This document shows, one piece after another, positions 1-9,458 of a stretch of 33,967 bases of DNA (within the stretch, counting starts at the first letter, position 1; each line of letters begins with the position of its first letter). Position numbers and translations under genes: made by a program. The notes under the pieces are model-generated. The model ran no database searches. It was not told where the DNA came from and was given only the letters and a program-made list of their open reading frames with translations. Source of the DNA: Gammaproteobacteria bacterium. Its GTDB lineage: Bacteria > Pseudomonadota > Gammaproteobacteria > DSM-16500. Location of the stretch: assembly GCA_013286495.1 (NCBI GenBank), contig JABDFQ010000018.1, positions 1 to 33,967 of the forward strand. The letters run 5' to 3'.

Positions 1-483
1 TTTGATTGTGTGCTCATTGCAGTCAGTGCGCAAAAGAGCATTATCTGTAAAGTTCAGTGTTTCTTTTTTAATTTTAAAAAATGCTGATTGGAAAAATAAT
101 GAATTTCCTTTTGCCTGTATAGCTGAAATGCAGCTTTTTGCTTCAAATAAAATAGGGTTGGAATGTATTCTCTCTTTAACAACAAGTCCTCCACCGCAAC
201 TCTTAATTTTATGGTTTATCATGGAAGATCCTAGTGCCGCGGTTGCATCACTTTTTTCTCTATATAACCAAAAAATAATTTGATCATAAACAGCCATATT
301 TTCTTTCTGAAGATCAAAAGTATATTCTGAACGACATATACCATATATTGTCGGTAACTTGGCAAAAGCATTTATACATAATTCAAGAAAATATCTTGAT
401 GTTAAAGCTAAAGAAAAAAAGCTATTTTTATCGCTAATAATAAAATCGATCGTATAATTCCAGATATCTCTATTTGCTAACAT
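1..483 (-). CDS. Partial hypothetical protein with F-box-like N-terminus (runs off left edge)
   Basis: This reading frame starts at the ATG at 483 and stays open for 161 codons to the window edge, so its C-terminus is unseen. An AAGG Shine-Dalgarno-like stretch lies about 9 nt before the ATG, and a TATACT box (498-503) is a possible -10. The first 40 residues begin MLANRDIW and continue through SLALTSRYFLELC, spaced like an F-box (Leu-rich helix, then a serine/hydrophobic helix ending in an aromatic). The usual LP start is replaced by LA. Nothing recognisable follows. It lies downstream of icmHF and the dienelactone hydrolase gene on the same strand. I infer a possible host-directed effector. 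It could equally be an unrelated lineage-specific protein; the frame itself is better supported than the function. Confidence 0.6.
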   Translation of the reverse strand, partial: MLANRDIWNYTIDFIISDKNSFFSLALTSRYFLELCINAFAKLPTIYGICRSEYTFDLQKENMAVYDQIIFWLYREKSDATAALGSSMINHKIKSCGGGLVVKERIHSNPILFEAKSCISAIQAKGNSLFFQSAFFKIKKETLNFTDNALLRTDCNEHTIK

Positions 484-556
484 TTTTTATGCCTTTTAGT
501 ATAAGAATATCAATTCTTTAGTGGCGCTAATGTATTATTAATTACGCTTGTGAAAC

Positions 557-1276
557 TCACTTCCCAAATGCTTCCTTAAAAAATTCGCGCATCGCAATCC
601 ATGATCTTGCATCTGCTTTTTTTTCGTAAAGCGTGCCGAAAGCAGGATCATTGGCTTGTGGATTGGTGAATGCATGCATCGCATTGCCATAGATATTTAA
701 TTCCCAATCGACTTTAGCATCTGTCATTTCTTCACCGAATTTAATCACTTGATCACTGGTCACCATTGGGTCATCAAAACCATGTAATACCAACACTTTG
801 GAAGTGATGACTGGATTAGCAATATTATCCGGTGCATTCAGCAAGCCATGAAAGCTCACTACACCCTGGACTTCAGCACCACAACGTGCGAGATCAAGTA
901 CACACAAACCACCAAAGCAAAAACCAATCGCACCAATATGTGAGGTAGCAACCGTATCCAGTTTTTTTACGGTATCGAACGCTGCAAGAATACGTTGCTG
1001 TAATTTCCCACGATCTTGCATGAATGGTGTAATCAGCGCAGTTTTTTCTTCTTTCGTTTTACCGGATACACCTTTGCCAAACATATCAAGCGCAAATCCA
1101 ACATAGCCTAATTCAGCTAATTTCTCGGCTTTATGACAAGCGAATTCATTTTTTCCTGACCAGTCATGCGCTACTAATACGGCAGGACGTTTTTCAGTGA
1201 GTTTGTCATCGTAAGCATAAAAACCTTCGAGCAATACATCACCATCGCGATATTCGATATTTTGTTTTTTAATCAT
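557..1276 (-). CDS. Dienelactone hydrolase family protein
   Basis: A 239-residue cytosolic alpha/beta hydrolase of the dienelactone hydrolase (DLH) family. The nucleophile elbow reads GFCFGG with Cys120, the acid is probably Asp168 in LHGFDD, and His201 lies in MHAF. The order and spacing match the Cys-Asp-His triad of the family. Length is normal (about 230-250). A strong CAGGAG ribosome-binding site lies 8 nt before the ATG. The family hydrolyses dienelactones in chlorocatechol breakdown, but many members sit outside such pathways and have unknown esterase substrates. No catechol genes are nearby, so the substrate here is unknown. It follows icmF by 47 nt on the same strand and may be co-transcribed. 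Confidence 0.93.
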   Translation of the reverse strand: MIKKQNIEYRDGDVLLEGFYAYDDKLTEKRPAVLVAHDWSGKNEFACHKAEKLAELGYVGFALDMFGKGVSGKTKEEKTALITPFMQDRGKLQQRILAAFDTVKKLDTVATSHIGAIGFCFGGLCVLDLARCGAEVQGVVSFHGLLNAPDNIANPVITSKVLVLHGFDDPMVTSDQVIKFGEEMTDAKVDWELNIYGNAMHAFTNPQANDPAFGTLYEKKADARSWIAMREFFKEAFGK

Positions 1277-1323
1277 GATAAATCTCCTGAATAAATATGA
1301 CAGTCATGCGACATGATAATCCA

Positions 1324-4300
1324 TCACGCTTTTTCATCTGTCAATTGTTGTGGCAAATGAAACAATTGAAAATTCAATCCAAGAAAGGGATTGCGCCCTT
1401 CAGCTGTCAAAATATATTTCGCTGGATGCTCATTCATCGAAAGATTCAACAATGTTTCGCGTTTTGTCATGACACTTTCAAATGACTGATTTAATAATTT
1501 GAACCAGCCCCAATTTCCAGGATATTGACGGCTTAATACTTTGTCACTTGCGAGCACTAATTGAATGCTGGATACACTGGATTTATGATTGCCTTCCAGT
1601 GTTACCAAATGGCTGCCACCATCTTCGCGATTATCCATGAATTGCTCATCATTCAAATGAATTTTTACCGCCTTGATCATTTTGCCAAATTTATAGGGTT
1701 GCAAGGCAAATTGTACGTAAAGTTTATTATCACCATTCGGGAAAAATGCATCGTGTATGCGCATGGCATATTGAATTTGTCTCAAGGTTTCTACAGAAAA
1801 AGGAACAGGCTTGCCATCAATTTGTTTCCAGTGCCAATCTGCAGTTGAGGTATCAACAAAGCGTTGCAGATATTTGTTATAAAAATCTGTCACCACACCC
1901 TGACTACCAAAAAATTGCGTGAATTTGCTAAAACTGACTTCGTTATTCGACGCAGAATTAAAGGGATATCGCCCAGCAATTTCAGCACGATAATACGGAA
2001 TAACATGCGTGTTCCAGGAAATATCGAGATATTGACCTGCTTCCTGCATCAAATAATTCCAGCTATTGTCAGTAATTTTCACTAACCATTGACGAATCGG
2101 TGGTGGACAATTTTCTGCAATCATGCGCAATTGCGTTATTGCATCGGGTGCTCCACGATTCAACATGCGATTGGAAACGGCATCATACGCAGCTTGCTTG
2201 ATATTTTCTGCATGCAAAATGGTTTGCAAATATTGATGCAGGGATTGCATGGTTGCAAAAATAGTAAATAAAACTTTTTTGGAATCTTCTGATTTATTGA
2301 CCAGCGCATTGATGTGTTGCAATTTGGTACTGGCAACCAGCACGGGTTCAAGATTGGTATTATCATGAATAATTTTTAATAAATGCAGAAAAGGTGAATC
2401 ATTACTGACAATGCTGCCTATCATGGCATCGGTTGCAGCCAGATCCGTCGGAATGGATAAACGCATATTTTCCAGCGCATTTTCCCATGTTTCGATATAT
2501 TGTGAAACATAACGAATACGCAATTGCTCCAGCAAACCTGTATTCATCACTGATTGAATGGCAAAATCATAACCCAGCACCCAGTTTCCTGAATAAGCTT
2601 CGCGCGCAGCAGTTTCGGTATGTTTTGCGAGGACTTGTGGAAACATTTTCGCTGTAAACATTTGTGGAATTTTGGAGAGCAAATGCTGATTGGCAAAAAT
2701 GACAGGAGAGACATTGCCATTATCAATACGAATATTGCTGGCATGGCTATTGTTATCGATATTTTTTAATATCACATAACTTAAATTTAATGGTGGCAAG
2801 CCAAATAAATATTTTCTTGCTTCCGTAATTTTTTTCGCATCGAGTGCAATCGGTGTGCGATTAACGGTAAAAGTGGTTTGCAAATGTTGCATGAGTGCCA
2901 GACTATCTTTTTGCTTGATTGTCTTTGGCATAATCTTTTGCAAGGTGGAAGTAATCTGTTCCGCATCAAAATATTTTGCCTCACCCATCATAAGATAAGA
3001 TTTTAAAACTGCATAAATATCTTCAGCATTTTTATTAACTGGATTAGCCAGATACTCTTCAAAATAATTTTTAATTTCGGGTATTAAAATATTTCGTAAT
3101 GCAAGTTGATAAGATTCCACCGATTTTTTCTGCGATTGACGTGAATAAAGATTAGTTATCCAGGTCAAATCAAAACGTGAAGCAGGTACTTGTGCAGATG
3201 GTTGCAAATCATTTAGCAAATGAATGGAGCTGATTAATTGATCGGCAGGATTCTGCAAAGCTGCAATACGATGCTGATATTCATCGAAATGCTGCTGTAT
3301 GGATGCGGTTTGCATAATGCCTTGCTGAAAATCCTTGCCGAAAATAATGGCAGCAAGCACAACACTGGCAACCGATGCTGCATAAGCTGTATGAATTTTA
3401 TATCTATCCACTGGCAGCGTGGAATAAGCCATATTTTCATGATTTATTCCCTGTGTGAAAAATTGTTTGATGAAGTAAGCACGCGATGTGGCCGCAGGTT
3501 CGCGAAATATCTGAATAACATGCGCATTGGTTTCAATCGGTTCTATTTGAATTCCATCTTCAGCATCAGGCTCTGGTTGTATCGCGCTTGTCAGATATAC
3601 ACCGCGCAAGGCAACGTGCAAACGAATCAGTGAAAGTTTTTTGATAAAATCAACAGCAAATTCCTTGATACGTTCTATTTGTAGCGGAAAATCCTTGATG
3701 ATCGGACGTGCGATTGGGTTACGTTCCTGATGCAGGCGCCATAATAATTGCTGGTTCAAATTTTTGATTAGTGTATTAAAACGTGCAGTGAATATATCTG
3801 TAACATTTTCACCTTTACGTGGCGGTGGCAATGTCACGCCAAGTGCCTGTGTGGTTTCTTCAATGCTATTTTCTGCGAAAAATTCTGTAAAGCCAGGTAA
3901 CAAATCACATTTGGTAATGACCAGTTGACAGGTGATGGGACGCGCAAACATGTGTTGTACATCCTGAATGCGCTGAAATAAATCGCGTATAAAGCCATCA
4001 TAATTTTTATTTTCCATATGCTGAATAATTTCAGCTGCAGGCAAGGCGAGAATAATTCCATTGACCGCATATTTGCCGCGCTTTTTTCGCATCATGCGCA
4101 AGAAAAACATCCACAAGGCGGAATCATCACGTCCATCAGATAGAATATCGACCGCATCACTGGATGAAAGATATTTGCCTGGCACATCAATGAGACATGC
4201 TTCGCGCGTGACCCACCAATCGCAATTTTCTGATGTTCCAGGATGATAAGTTTCGCGACCATGCAATTGTTTTTGCAGAATGTAATGAATGCCAGAGTTG

Positions 4301-4755
4301 ATCAGCATGGTTGTTTTGCCAGCATTTCTTGGCCCCATCAGTAAATAACACGGTAATTCACTGAGTTTTAATTTGCTGACACTTTTTGCAACAGGTGTTT
4401 TTGCCAAAAATTTCATGGCACCGTTGAAACGATTTTGCAATGCGGCGCATTTTTTGCGAAGTTCGGTATTTTTGTAATGAATGGGATTGGGTATATCAAG
4501 ATCAATAATAATAAATTTCAGCAACCAGCCAAGTATCACCAGCAGGATGAGATAGTAACGTCTTTCTTCATTGGCAAGTGGTGCATAATGTTGCACAGTA
4601 AGATGCGGGCCTGCATACCAGATAGCGACAGCAATAATACTGAGAATCAACAGGGAAAATAAGGATTTGAAAATAACATGGACAAGGTGAAAAAAAGGAT
4701 CAAGCTTTTTTTCCAGACTGCGTAATGTTCTTGTAAGACTCATTTGAAATAACAT
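1324..4755 (-). CDS. icmF: IcmF / TssM-like inner-membrane secretion protein
   Basis: A large (1143 residue) IcmF-family protein. Two N-terminal membrane segments lie at about 27-49 and 67-85. A cytosolic P-loop domain follows, with GPRNAGKTT at 141-149 and DVPG at 190-193. A third membrane segment (AASVASVVLAAIIFG) begins the long periplasmic part. The C-terminal GNWGWFKLL matches the conserved GxWGWF motif of the family. IcmF works with IcmH/DotU: in the Dot/Icm type IVB system the pair stabilises the core complex, and in type VI systems the homologues are TssM/TssL. No other type VI gene is present, so I favour the Dot/Icm version. The gene overlaps icmH by about 56 nt from this ATG, or 44 nt from the alternative ATG at 4743. 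Neither start has a clear Shine-Dalgarno, consistent with translational coupling. Confidence 0.93.
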   Translation of the reverse strand: MLFQMSLTRTLRSLEKKLDPFFHLVHVIFKSLFSLLILSIIAVAIWYAGPHLTVQHYAPLANEERRYYLILLVILGWLLKFIIIDLDIPNPIHYKNTELRKKCAALQNRFNGAMKFLAKTPVAKSVSKLKLSELPCYLLMGPRNAGKTTMLINSGIHYILQKQLHGRETYHPGTSENCDWWVTREACLIDVPGKYLSSSDAVDILSDGRDDSALWMFFLRMMRKKRGKYAVNGIILALPAAEIIQHMENKNYDGFIRDLFQRIQDVQHMFARPITCQLVITKCDLLPGFTEFFAENSIEETTQALGVTLPPPRKGENVTDIFTARFNTLIKNLNQQLLWRLHQERNPIARPIIKDFPLQIERIKEFAVDFIKKLSLIRLHVALRGVYLTSAIQPEPDAEDGIQIEPIETNAHVIQIFREPAATSRAYFIKQFFTQGINHENMAYSTLPVDRYKIHTAYAASVASVVLAAIIFGKDFQQGIMQTASIQQHFDEYQHRIAALQNPADQLISSIHLLNDLQPSAQVPASRFDLTWITNLYSRQSQKKSVESYQLALRNILIPEIKNYFEEYLANPVNKNAEDIYAVLKSYLMMGEAKYFDAEQITSTLQKIMPKTIKQKDSLALMQHLQTTFTVNRTPIALDAKKITEARKYLFGLPPLNLSYVILKNIDNNSHASNIRIDNGNVSPVIFANQHLLSKIPQMFTAKMFPQVLAKHTETAAREAYSGNWVLGYDFAIQSVMNTGLLEQLRIRYVSQYIETWENALENMRLSIPTDLAATDAMIGSIVSNDSPFLHLLKIIHDNTNLEPVLVASTKLQHINALVNKSEDSKKVLFTIFATMQSLHQYLQTILHAENIKQAAYDAVSNRMLNRGAPDAITQLRMIAENCPPPIRQWLVKITDNSWNYLMQEAGQYLDISWNTHVIPYYRAEIAGRYPFNSASNNEVSFSKFTQFFGSQGVVTDFYNKYLQRFVDTSTADWHWKQIDGKPVPFSVETLRQIQYAMRIHDAFFPNGDNKLYVQFALQPYKFGKMIKAVKIHLNDEQFMDNREDGGSHLVTLEGNHKSSVSSIQLVLASDKVLSRQYPGNWGWFKLLNQSFESVMTKRETLLNLSMNEHPAKYILTAEGRNPFLGLNFQLFHLPQQLTDEKA

Positions 4756-5515
4756 CCATTAAATAACCCAGACTTATCAAGATAGTCAAAATCAGGCATA
4801 CGGTCACGATAAAAATAGTTTTAAACGATGATTTATGTCGTATGCGTGTTTCAATAAATGATTTGTATGATTTTAAAGGTGTTGGTGACAAGGTTTTGCT
4901 GTGATTGCCGCGATAAGCGCGGATATGTTTGTAAAGCGTATTCACAATTTGATCAAGCTGGAATTGACCATGTTCGAGATGACGATACTGGCCTTTATAT
5001 TCCATGCTAAGACAGAGATACATTAATTCCATCAGGTCGATATAAAGCGAAGGTTCCTTGATGATGCGTTCCAGAATGGTAAAAAATTTTTCCTGATGTT
5101 GTATGTCCTGATTAAACCAGACCAGCAAGCTGAATGGATGCCATTTGCCCTGATCGGCAAAAGGACGTTCAGCAATGATTTCATCAAGCGTGGCACACAT
5201 GATATAGCGACAAATGACGGTGTATTCTGCGCTGTATCCGTGATTTTTGACGGTTTCATAGAATAGTCGTATTTCTTCGCCCAGTTCTGCCTGCAAGCCG
5301 CGTAGATCTGGATGGACGACAAGCGTTTTCAGTTTGCCAATCATGGTGAATAAATTACTTGCCGCATCGGCAATGGGATTTAATCCAGATTTGGGATTAT
5401 GTGCGAAAGCATGGCCAGAAAATAAGACCTGATTGGAAACAATATGAGGTTTTTCAGCAGCGAGGCTGAGAGATTTTTTTTCCTGCAGCGCTTGTGGATC
5501 CAGTGTGGAATTCAT
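4700..5515 (-). CDS. icmH: IcmH / DotU (TssL-like) inner-membrane secretion protein
   Basis: A 271-residue DotU-family protein. The cytosolic part carries family-typical segments: RYIMCATLDE at 103-112, WHPFSLLVWF at about 125-134, and a helix ending near YKGQYR at about 173-178. A single membrane anchor near the C-terminus (about 233-254) leaves only a short periplasmic tail. There is no C-terminal OmpA-like peptidoglycan-binding domain, as some type VI TssL proteins have. Its partner icmF lies immediately downstream and overlaps it. The pair anchors and stabilises the Dot/Icm machine in Legionella. With no type VI genes beside it, Dot/Icm membership is the better guess, but the remaining dot/icm genes are outside this window and cannot be checked here. 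Confidence 0.92.
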   Translation of the reverse strand: MNSTLDPQALQEKKSLSLAAEKPHIVSNQVLFSGHAFAHNPKSGLNPIADAASNLFTMIGKLKTLVVHPDLRGLQAELGEEIRLFYETVKNHGYSAEYTVICRYIMCATLDEIIAERPFADQGKWHPFSLLVWFNQDIQHQEKFFTILERIIKEPSLYIDLMELMYLCLSMEYKGQYRHLEHGQFQLDQIVNTLYKHIRAYRGNHSKTLSPTPLKSYKSFIETRIRHKSSFKTIFIVTVCLILTILISLGYLMDVISNESYKNITQSGKKA

Positions 5516-5586
5516 GCTGCCTTATCCGATCTTGTTGTTGCTTCTTCCGAATTGAATGATGATCTCACGAAGTGAATCAAAAGGGA

Positions 5587-5616
5587 ATTCAGCAGGCTCG
5601 AATGAACCTGCTGAAT
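5587..5616 (-). terminator. Hairpin between fis and icmH, possible weak terminator
   Basis: Arms of 10 bp (5587-5596 and 5607-5616, ATTCAGCAGG and its complement) enclose a 10-nt loop. On the minus strand the hairpin follows the fis stop codon and is followed by TCCCTTTTGA, a poor T-tract. It may attenuate read-through from fis into icmH rather than end transcription fully. Confidence 0.4.
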
Positions 5617-5628
5617 CAAGTGTTGCAA

Positions 5629-5910
5629 TTAATCAAGCAGACCGTACATCTTGAGTTTCTTTCTCAATGTACCGCGGCTTAAACCCAATACAATTGCTGC
5701 ACGGGATTGGTTTTGCTTCGTGTATTCCATTACTGCTTCCATCAATGGAGCTTCAACTTCTGCAAGAATCAACTCGTACAAATTGCTTGGCATCTGGCCT
5801 TTCAATTGAGACATGTAATTCTCAAGTGATTGACGCACGCTGTCATGCAACGGCTGGTTCTTTTGAGTCAATTCAAAGGATGATTGTGGTCTTTCTAATG
5901 CTTCTGTCAT
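5629..5910 (-). CDS. fis: Fis family nucleoid-associated regulator
   Basis: A 93-residue protein with the Fis-type C-terminal helix-turn-helix: [18 protein letters not shown], ending in YGLLD. Fis dimers bend DNA and regulate growth-phase genes; in Legionellales, Fis proteins also repress some effector genes. I chose the ATG at 5910 because GAGGGG lies 7-8 nt upstream; an in-frame ATG at 5925 would put that ribosome-binding site inside the coding region. In many gammaproteobacteria fis sits after accB-accC-prmA-dusB. Here accB, accC and fis keep the order but prmA and dusB are absent from between them. A good promoter lies just upstream. Confidence 0.92.
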   Translation of the reverse strand: MTEALERPQSSFELTQKNQPLHDSVRQSLENYMSQLKGQMPSNLYELILAEVEAPLMEAVMEYTKQNQSRAAIVLGLSRGTLRKKLKMYGLLD

Positions 5911-5956
5911 TTTTTTTCCCCTCAACTTTTACGGGATCGTTCATAATAGAGCGGGT

Positions 5957-5985
5957 ATTGTAACCATTGTTCTTTGTTAGAGCAA
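5957..5985 (-). promoter_or_regulatory. Candidate sigma-70 promoter of fis
   Basis: Read on the minus strand, TTGCTC (5985-5980) and TACAAT (5962-5957) are separated by exactly 17 nt and lie about 47 nt upstream of the fis ATG. The -10 box matches five of six consensus bases, and the spacing is ideal. The call is by inspection only. Confidence 0.5.
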
Positions 5986-6078
5986 TCATTTTTTGCACAT
6001 AAATGAAAAAAAAAGAAAAATTCCGCTCCGTCGATATTTTGTATGTGCAAATGACTGTAATTTAGGCAATTTTTAATC

Positions 6079-7419
6079 CTATAAATTCATCCATTTTTCG
6101 AGGTAATGAATATTTACTACACCTTTCTGGAAAGAGTTGCCACGCAAGATATCCTGATGCAGCGGGATGTTCGTGCGTATGCCTTCAATGACAGTTTCAT
6201 CCAGTGCGCTGCGCATGCGAGCGAGTGCAATTTCGCGCGTTTCACCGTATGCAATAATTTTTGCAATCAGCGAATCATAATATGGCGGTACTTTATAACT
6301 GCCATAAATATGCGAATCCACGCGTATGCCAGGCCCACCTGGTGCATGAAAATAACTGATGGTTCCAGGTGATGGTGCAAATGTACGCGGATCTTCTGCA
6401 TTAATACGACATTCGATCGCATGACCTTTAATATGAATATCGCTTTGCTGCAGCGTAAGCTTTTCACCTGATGCGATGCGTAATTGTTCCTTGACCAGAT
6501 CAATGCCGGTAATCAATTCGGTGACAGGATGTTCGACCTGAATACGCGTATTCATTTCGATAAAATAAAATTTCCCATCTTCATATAAAAATTCCATTGT
6601 GCCAGCGCCGCGATATTTCATGTCACGACAGGCTTTTGCGCATAATTCCCCGATATCTTCCCGCTGTTTTGGTGTGATGCCAGGCGCTGGTGCTTCTTCA
6701 ATGATTTTTTGATGACGACGCTGAATTGAGCAATCACGTTCGCCCAGATAAATCGCATTTCCCTTGCCATCACCCAATACCTGAATTTCAATGTGACGCG
6801 GATTTTGCAGGTATTTTTCCAGATAAACCTTATCATTGTTAAAAGCAGCCTTGGCTTCGCTGCGTGTCAAGGCAATCGCATTAATCAAATGTGATTCCGT
6901 ATGCACAACGCGCATACCGCGTCCGCCACCACCGCCTGCCGCTTTGATGAGAACCGGATAACCGATGCCTTTGGCGAGCTTGATGGTTTCTGCATCATTG
7001 TCATCGATAGGGCCGTTTGAACCTGGCACGCAGGGAATGCCAATCTGCTTCATGAGTTTGATGGCAGCGACTTTATCACCCATTTGACGGATGGTCTCGG
7101 GATCGGGGCCAATAAAAGTGAAACCGCTTTTTTCCACTTGTTCAGCAAAATCGGCATTTTCAGATAAAAACCCATAACCTGGATGAATGGCGACCGCATC
7201 GGTAATTTCAGCAGCGCTGATAATCGCTGGAATATTCAGATAACTTTGTGCAGCCTGATGTGGGCCTATGCAAACCGATTCATCGGCAAGCCGCACATGC
7301 AAAAGATCGCTATCCGCTGTTGAATGTGCAGCGACTGTCTTAATACCCAATTCCTTACAGGCGCGCAAAATACGCAAGGCAATTTCCCCGCGATTGGCAA
7401 TCAGAACTTTATCTAACAT
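6079..7419 (-). CDS. accC: Acetyl-CoA carboxylase, biotin carboxylase subunit
   Basis: A 446-residue biotin carboxylase, normal for the family. It uses ATP and bicarbonate to carboxylate biotin on AccB, the first half of the committed step of fatty acid synthesis. The N-terminus [20 protein letters not shown] is classic. The ATP-grasp glycine-rich loop ([14 protein letters not shown]), EEAPAPG and the [13 protein letters not shown] segment are all intact. I start it at 7419, where AGAGGA lies about 8 nt upstream; the frame is open 30 codons further but that part shows no similarity and overlaps accB. It follows accB by 22 nt and is surely co-transcribed with it. Confidence 0.97.
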   Translation of the reverse strand: MLDKVLIANRGEIALRILRACKELGIKTVAAHSTADSDLLHVRLADESVCIGPHQAAQSYLNIPAIISAAEITDAVAIHPGYGFLSENADFAEQVEKSGFTFIGPDPETIRQMGDKVAAIKLMKQIGIPCVPGSNGPIDDNDAETIKLAKGIGYPVLIKAAGGGGGRGMRVVHTESHLINAIALTRSEAKAAFNNDKVYLEKYLQNPRHIEIQVLGDGKGNAIYLGERDCSIQRRHQKIIEEAPAPGITPKQREDIGELCAKACRDMKYRGAGTMEFLYEDGKFYFIEMNTRIQVEHPVTELITGIDLVKEQLRIASGEKLTLQQSDIHIKGHAIECRINAEDPRTFAPSPGTISYFHAPGGPGIRVDSHIYGSYKVPPYYDSLIAKIIAYGETREIALARMRSALDETVIEGIRTNIPLHQDILRGNSFQKGVVNIHYLEKWMNL

Positions 7420-7441
7420 GATGTGTCCTCTTGATCGGGTA

Positions 7442-7903
7442 TTACTCGATGATGAATAAAGGCTGGTTGAATTCCACTGGCGTGCCATTATCCACGAGTC
7501 TGGCGACAATCGTGCCGGATTTGTCGGCTTCGATCTGATTAAACATTTTCATGGCTTCGATTAGGCAAATGATGTCGCCGGCTTTGACGACTTGTCCGAT
7601 TTCAATAAAAGGTTTCGCGCCAGGGGTGGCAGAAAGATAAACCGTTCCGACCATCGGTGATTTGACAGTATGCTTATCAGCCGATGATGCAGGAGCTGCT
7701 TCTGCTCTGGCGGAAGAGGTAGCATCAGGAGAAGCTGGCACAGCGGCAGCAGGAGCAGCAGCGGGTGCAGCGATCACCACAGGCTGATTTTGGCGTGTTT
7801 CCCGTGTGATGCGAACAGATTCTTCGCCTTCACGTATTTCAATTTCAGCCACACCTGTGCTTTGCAATAATTCGATTAATTTTTTGACTTTGCGCATATC
7901 CAT
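7442..7903 (-). CDS. accB: Acetyl-CoA carboxylase biotin carboxyl carrier protein
   Basis: A 153-residue BCCP. The N-terminal helix region [17 protein letters not shown] aligns with the usual AccB start, which supports the first ATG. An Ala/Pro-rich linker (about 40-75) follows, then the biotinyl domain with EAMKM; Lys119 is the biotinylation site. An AGAGGAG sequence lies about 12 nt upstream, a longer spacing than usual. It carries carboxybiotin between AccC and the carboxyltransferase. The aroQ gene often found upstream in other gammaproteobacteria is replaced by dedA. Confidence 0.97.
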   Translation of the reverse strand: MDMRKVKKLIELLQSTGVAEIEIREGEESVRITRETRQNQPVVIAAPAAAPAAAVPASPDATSSARAEAAPASSADKHTVKSPMVGTVYLSATPGAKPFIEIGQVVKAGDIICLIEAMKMFNQIEADKSGTIVARLVDNGTPVEFNQPLFIIE

Positions 7904-8013
7904 GGTGATGAATGACTCCTCTCTGTCTTTGAAAATGAGCGATTTTGCATGATCGCGGTAGTTTTGTCCAGATCAATACAAGATAATGAATTTTGGCATC
8001 AGATTGCAAACAA

Positions 8014-8661
8014 TTATGCTTTTGAAGGTGAAAATTTGCGGATAAGGAAAAGAATCATCGCGGGCAACAGGGAAACCATAATAATCCCATATATAACAAG
8101 GGAAAAATTATCACGCACAATTGGCAGACTTCCGAGAAAATAGCCTGCGCTCAAAAGTGAACCTATCCATAAAATCGCACTGATTGCATTGTAAAGCGAG
8201 AATTCCTTCCAGCCCATGTTCCCCAAACCTGCAACAAAAGGCGCGAACGTGCGTATAATTGGCAGGAAACGTGCAGCAATTATCGTCTTCCCGCCATGTC
8301 GCGCATAAAAATCATGGGTTTTTTGTAAATGTTTGCGATTTATGAGCCAATTATGCTGAATTATTGTGGAGCCAGCATATTTACCCACCAGGTAATTGAG
8401 CTTATTGCCGACGATCGATGCAATTACAAGAAGAACAAAGAGGATCACAACATTTAATGGATTATTACCCTGTGCCGCAAGGCTGCCTGAGGCAAACAGC
8501 AGGGAATCACCTGGCAGGAAAGGCATAATGACCAGTCCTGTTTCGCAGAAAATAATGGCGAAAAGCAAAGCGTATGTAAGTGCGCCGTACTGATTAATGA
8601 AGTTAATCAGATAAACATCAATATGCAGGATGTATTGCATCAGGAATTGTACGATATCCAT
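8014..8661 (-). CDS. DedA family membrane protein
   Basis: A 215-residue inner-membrane protein of the DedA/SNARE-associated (VTT) superfamily. Visible family motifs are the acidic-proline segment CETGLVIMPFLPGDSLLF near 40-57, NYLVGKYAG, and RFLPIIRTFAPFVAG with the conserved arginines. Four to five hydrophobic segments are evident. Members act in lipid carrier (undecaprenyl phosphate or phospholipid) translocation and membrane homeostasis; the exact substrate is not readable here. GGAGAG lies about 7 nt before the ATG. The gene starts 15 nt after rsmJ ends and is probably in its operon. Confidence 0.93.
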   Translation of the reverse strand: MDIVQFLMQYILHIDVYLINFINQYGALTYALLFAIIFCETGLVIMPFLPGDSLLFASGSLAAQGNNPLNVVILFVLLVIASIVGNKLNYLVGKYAGSTIIQHNWLINRKHLQKTHDFYARHGGKTIIAARFLPIIRTFAPFVAGLGNMGWKEFSLYNAISAILWIGSLLSAGYFLGSLPIVRDNFSLVIYGIIMVSLLPAMILFLIRKFSPSKA

Positions 8662-8676
8662 GACAGCTCTCCGACA

Positions 8677-9441
8677 TCAAACCACGCGAGTGAGATACAC
8701 ATCAAACCGGCTACTTTTTCCTGTCAGGCTAAAGTCGGGCTTCTTATTCGCGACCATGCCTGCAAGGCGTGGTCTTTTTACCACAACCCTACGCCTTGCA
8801 CAAGTTAATGCCATCTCGAGTAATTTTTCACTATCCATGTCATTTCCCAGAAGTTCCTGTAAAATTACCATCTCTTTTTTGACAGATGCTGATTTTTGTC
8901 GTTCAGGAAACATGGGATCAAGATATACCACATCGGCAGATTGATTCAGCAACCAGGGAATCGCATCAGCAGAAATAAGCTGCATGCGTTTAATGATCGG
9001 AGCCAGTACTGGATTGATCAGCGCACGCTGCATGGCATCATTCAATAAGGCATGAATAATTGGCGAGCGTTCCAGCAAAATCATATTAAATCCCAGTGCA
9101 GCAAGTATCAGACTATCGCGACCGAGACCGGCAGTTGCATCAATGATGACAGGTTGCTCACGAGGCGATATGCCTATTGCACGTGCCAGTAATTCTTTTT
9201 TAAGCGAAGCCTGTTGTAAGCGATAAAACAGTTTGCCAGCCAGAAAGTCGATATAAAAAAATGAGCTTAATTTTTCAGGCGGACGATATAAACCCAATCC
9301 TTGTTGGTTATAAAGCAAAATCCAGTCAAACGTGGCTGTTTCAAAATCAGTAATCAATGGCAGGGAAAGCTTAGTCGCCAATTGTTGTGCATCAGCAATC
9401 TTGTTCTCATCAGTAAAAGAAACAGCAATGTTATGTTTCAT
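8677..9441 (-). CDS. rsmJ: 16S rRNA (guanine1516-N2)-methyltransferase RsmJ
   Basis: A 254-residue Rossmann-fold methyltransferase. The SAM-binding motif is DATAGLGRDSLILAALG, and the catalytic-site motif is YLDPMFPERQKSA. Both, together with the preceding PEKLSSFFYIDFLAGKL region, are characteristic of RsmJ (YhiQ), which methylates G1516 of 16S rRNA. Length agrees with the E. coli protein (about 250). It heads a likely rsmJ-dedA operon. Only 17 bp separate its ATG from the divergent ubiA ATG, so promoters for the two must overlap each other's coding sequence. Confidence 0.94.
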   Translation of the reverse strand: MKHNIAVSFTDENKIADAQQLATKLSLPLITDFETATFDWILLYNQQGLGLYRPPEKLSSFFYIDFLAGKLFYRLQQASLKKELLARAIGISPREQPVIIDATAGLGRDSLILAALGFNMILLERSPIIHALLNDAMQRALINPVLAPIIKRMQLISADAIPWLLNQSADVVYLDPMFPERQKSASVKKEMVILQELLGNDMDSEKLLEMALTCARRRVVVKRPRLAGMVANKKPDFSLTGKSSRFDVYLTRVV

Positions 9442-9458
9442 GGATTATACTTCCCGCC

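Noticed and set aside
2-283. Plus-strand open frame of 93 codons at the left edge
   Set aside because: It is antisense to the longer minus-strand frame 1-483, which has a start with a ribosome-binding site and protein-like composition; the plus frame has neither.
1324-5515. Type VI secretion cluster
   Set aside because: Only the IcmF/IcmH pair is present; there are no Hcp, VgrG, ClpV, TssB/C or TssK genes within the window, so the Dot/Icm interpretation fits better.
6079-7509. Longer accC start at 7509
   Set aside because: The extra 30 residues overlap the accB 3' end and do not resemble biotin carboxylase; the ATG at 7419 has a good ribosome-binding site.
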